Source of the DNA: CAZIWX01 sp964543125
Lineage (GTDB): Bacteria; Fidelibacterota; UBA8477
Reading direction: 5' to 3'
Length of the DNA stretch: 5,959 nucleotides
Assembly (NCBI GenBank): GCA_964543125.1
Contig: CAZIWX010000138.1
Span: 1-5,959, forward strand
Shown here: positions 3,963-5,959 of the stretch, piece after piece
Layout of the letters: every line of letters starts with the position of its first letter
Position numbering within the stretch: the stretch's first letter is position 1
The notes under the pieces: model-generated
Seen by the model: the letters and a program-made list of their open reading frames with translations, nothing else
What the model was told of the DNA's origin: nothing
Database searches by the model: none
Made by a program: the position numbers and the translations under genes

Positions 3963-5959
3963 TCACTCAGGACTTGTTTTTCCTGCAGCATCGGTCTTAA
4001 CCAGCCAGCCGTCACTGCCGCCTGTACCGTCAAACCTAGTGTACCCGGCTGCCAGCCAGCCACCGTTACCTGTCGGTTGAATAGATCTAAATACATCACG
4101 CTTCAGGCCGCCGAAGGTCCTGCTCCAAATTGTTTTCCCTTCAGCATCAACTTTCACCAACCATCCCTCACCACCACCAGACATTGTGAATCCCGCAGCT
4201 ATTCCGCTCCCATCCTCAGTAGGGTAAACACTGTTAAACTCATCACTCTCTTGCCCACCGAATGTGTGACTCCAAACTTTGTTACCTTCACTGTTAATCT
4301 TAACCAACCAACCATCCTCGGCTCCAAAACTATTGGATTTGGTATATCCTGCCGCTAGCCAATCACCATTGGGCGTTGGTTGAATAGATGTAAATACATC
4401 ACGCTTCAGGCCGCCGAAGGTCCTGCTCCAAATTGTTTTCCCTTCAGCATCAACTTTCACCAACCATCCCTCACCACCACCAGACATTGTGAATCCCGCA
4501 GCTATTCCGCTCCCATCCTCAGTAGGGTAAACACTGTTAAACTCATCACTCTCTTGCCCACCGAATGTGTGACTCCAAACTTTGTTACCTTCACTGTTAA
4601 TCTTAACCAACCAACCATCCTCGGCTCCAAAACTATTGGATTTGGTATATCCTGCCGCTAGCCAATCACCATTGGGCGTTGGTTGAATAGATGTAAATAC
4701 ATCGCGCTTCGAGTCACCAAAGGTTTTGTTCAAAATGTTTTCAGCATGTTCCAACTGAATATTCTCAATTAACCTTTCATCTTCAGATATGTTGATATTT
4801 ATTATTTTACTTTGGTAACCTGCTTTTTCACAAACAAGCTCATAAACCCCTACCGGTACCGCCTTTAAGTACTGCATACCGGCCCAGGTTTTATAAACCG
4901 TCCCATCCTCCCGTTGCAGCGTGATTTGAGCATCCAGCGGCTGGATAGTGAACTGCAAGCTGCCCGTTTGTTGCTTAAGCTTGAATGTCTTTTTCAGGGT
5001 TTGGCCGCGATCAATAGTTACCATTTCACTCCGGCTATGCCAGCCATCTTTTTCGACCTCCAGCTTATAACTTCCAGGGGCTAACTCAATTTCGCGTTGG
5101 ATTTCATATTCTTTTTTATTAATCAGCACACGAGTATCGGCTGGTGAAATACTCAAAGACAGCGTCCCCACATTTTTTATCAGCGTATATTGGTACGTCA
5201 GCGTTTCCCCTAATTTCAGTTCAATATCTTTCGATATGTTTAAATAACCACTTTTTGATACCTCGATATGGTATTTGCCGGGTAGTAATTTTAATCTTCC
5301 CTGTGAATAAGATTGGCCGTTAAGTCTGATAGCGGCATCGGCCGGATTCACTTTCAAATTCAGGAAACCAACATTTTCAGTTAAGGTATAGGAGTAGTCA
5401 TTCTTTTTGCCTTCAGCTATTGTAATCGTATCAGTAACAGCCAAATAATCAGGCTTTTCCAACCTTACGCGATAACGCCCCGGGTAAAGCCAAAGGGGCA
5501 GGTACGTCTTTCCCTGCTCTACCTCATCAATAAAAACACTGGCCTCCTTTGGCGTGCTGCGGATTTTAACCGGTATAACGTCTTGCTCCTCGAGGACGAT
5601 ATCCTTGAACAGCGTCCTACTTATACTAACCTCAATCGTTATGGTCTTGGTGTGATAACCATCTTTGCTCACTTTTAATTCATGCTTCCCGGGTACAACC
5701 TGAAAACTTTCCCCGGCCCCTAATAATTTTTCGTCCAATCTTTTGACAGCATCCGGCGGGTCACTAATAATGTTGATATAAATCGGTTTCTTCTCCGCCG
5801 TTATCTTCAGTTCCCAGATTTCCCGGCTACGCAGGTGAATTCCCAGGTCCGCCAGGATGATTTTCAGCGGCTCATAGCCGCTTTTATAGATGATTACCAC
5901 CCGCTCACCCGGTTGAAGGAAGACCAGGTCGGAGCCGGGGTTGTGTTCCACCCGGCCCA
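3963..5959 (-). CDS. PEGA-repeat protein with tandem propeller-like repeats (5' partial)
   Basis: The frame is open at the window edge, so the true start lies outside; the GTG at 5951 is not taken as a start. Residue numbers below count from that codon. Residues 10-50 resemble the second half of a PEGA unit (LQPGERVVIIYKSGYEPL). Five PEGA repeats follow at ~57-120, 126-190, 195-257, 262-325 and 330-402, each with SPADA-like, PG.Y.VEV.K.GY and a closing Y.L strand (e.g. NPADAAIRL, LLPGKYHIEVSKSGY). PEGA units are small extracytoplasmic beta domains, probably for surface or wall contact. Residues ~407-662 hold five ~50-residue units of the type TFGG..SDEFNSV.PT.DG..AAGFT...GGEGWLVK.D.EG..W, resembling bacterial beta-propeller blades. 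Units 1-2 and 3-4 are identical apart from the first few residues, and unit 5 stops after DAAGKTSPE instead of GKTIWSRTFGG. Five blades with a broken last one is unusual for a closed propeller. Secretion is likely but the signal region is not visible. Catalysis is not suggested. Confidence 0.85.
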   Translation of the reverse strand, partial: GRVEHNPGSDLVFLQPGERVVIIYKSGYEPLKIILADLGIHLRSREIWELKITAEKKPIYINIISDPPDAVKRLDEKLLGAGESFQVVPGKHELKVSKDGYHTKTITIEVSISRTLFKDIVLEEQDVIPVKIRSTPKEASVFIDEVEQGKTYLPLWLYPGRYRVRLEKPDYLAVTDTITIAEGKKNDYSYTLTENVGFLNLKVNPADAAIRLNGQSYSQGRLKLLPGKYHIEVSKSGYLNISKDIELKLGETLTYQYTLIKNVGTLSLSISPADTRVLINKKEYEIQREIELAPGSYKLEVEKDGWHSRSEMVTIDRGQTLKKTFKLKQQTGSLQFTIQPLDAQITLQREDGTVYKTWAGMQYLKAVPVGVYELVCEKAGYQSKIININISEDERLIENIQLEHAENILNKTFGDSKRDVFTSIQPTPNGDWLAAGYTKSNSFGAEDGWLVKINSEGNKVWSHTFGGQESDEFNSVYPTEDGSGIAAGFTMSGGGEGWLVKVDAEGKTIWSRTFGGLKRDVFTSIQPTPNGDWLAAGYTKSNSFGAEDGWLVKINSEGNKVWSHTFGGQESDEFNSVYPTEDGSGIAAGFTMSGGGEGWLVKVDAEGKTIWSRTFGGLKRDVFRSIQPTGNGGWLAAGYTRFDGTGGSDGWLVKTDAAGKTSPE
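4088..4390 (-). repeat. Tandem duplication unit, downstream copy (303 bp)
   Basis: Base-for-base identical to 4391-4693 by direct comparison. The unit is 101 codons, so the frame is kept, and it encodes two propeller-like blades (DVFTSIQPTPNG... to TFGGLKR). Confidence 0.9.
4391..4693 (-). repeat. Tandem duplication unit, upstream copy (303 bp)
   Basis: Perfect copy of the adjacent 4088-4390. The 303-base-offset identity runs ten bases further (to 4703) and ends at the A/G difference between 4401 and 4704. On the other side it ends at the C/G difference between 4087 and 4390. Confidence 0.9.

Noticed and set aside
3900..4661. Two plus-strand open frames of 152 and 93 codons (3900-4358 and 4380-4661) with near-identical translations
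   Set aside because: They lie antisense to the PEGA/propeller gene and repeat only because the 303-bp duplication repeats. They have no ribosome site and an unlikely composition.
5949..5951. GTG as true start of the PEGA gene
   Set aside because: The frame stays open to the window edge, there is no signal peptide after it, and the sequence begins in the middle of a PEGA-like unit.

Overview
The window looks like a chromosomal fragment of an uncultured, free-living bacterium. The best guess is the Fibrobacteres-Chlorobi-Bacteroidetes (FCB) neighbourhood, including candidate lineages such as KSB1/Calditrichota or Zixibacteria. This rests on a FISUMP-type (Fibrobacter major paralogous) domain remnant, PEGA-repeat and cohesin-like cell-surface proteins, and an intergenic array of GC-rich REP-like hairpins. 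No marker gene allows a firm assignment. All recognisable genes lie on the minus strand, so they read from right to left.

Right end (3797-5959): a large surface-type protein gene, cut by the window edge at its 5' end. It has five to six PEGA repeats followed by five ~50-residue propeller-like repeats (FGG...D...SI.PT..G..AAGYT...DGWLVK.D..G). Two of the repeat pairs are a perfect 303-bp tandem duplication. The last repeat breaks off after 'GKT' and a stop follows. Directly downstream, in the +1 frame, is the C-terminal ~50 residues of a FISUMP domain with its own stop. The gene 3' end is therefore a recombination or frameshift scar.

Middle (3174-3796): about 620 bp without a gene. At 3340-3720 it holds a dense array of at least nine inverted repeats. 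Their stems differ completely in sequence, but most have the same TTCA or TGAA loop, and a 22-bp direct repeat leads two of them. This is the least explained structure in the window. It resembles REP/BIME-type elements, but no transposase is present.

Left half (1-3173): a 577-residue class V aminotransferase-fold PLP enzyme (cysteine desulfurase-like, with a ~100-residue C-terminal extension). After an AT-rich gap come a lipoprotein with an Ig-like and a cohesin-like domain and, 49 bp later, a secreted protein with a carboxypeptidase-regulatory-like domain that runs out of the window. The last two genes are probably co-transcribed and encode exported proteins. The enzyme may be functionally unrelated to them. 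I see no complete new system. The hairpin array and the shuffled 3' end of the PEGA gene are the observations most worth following.
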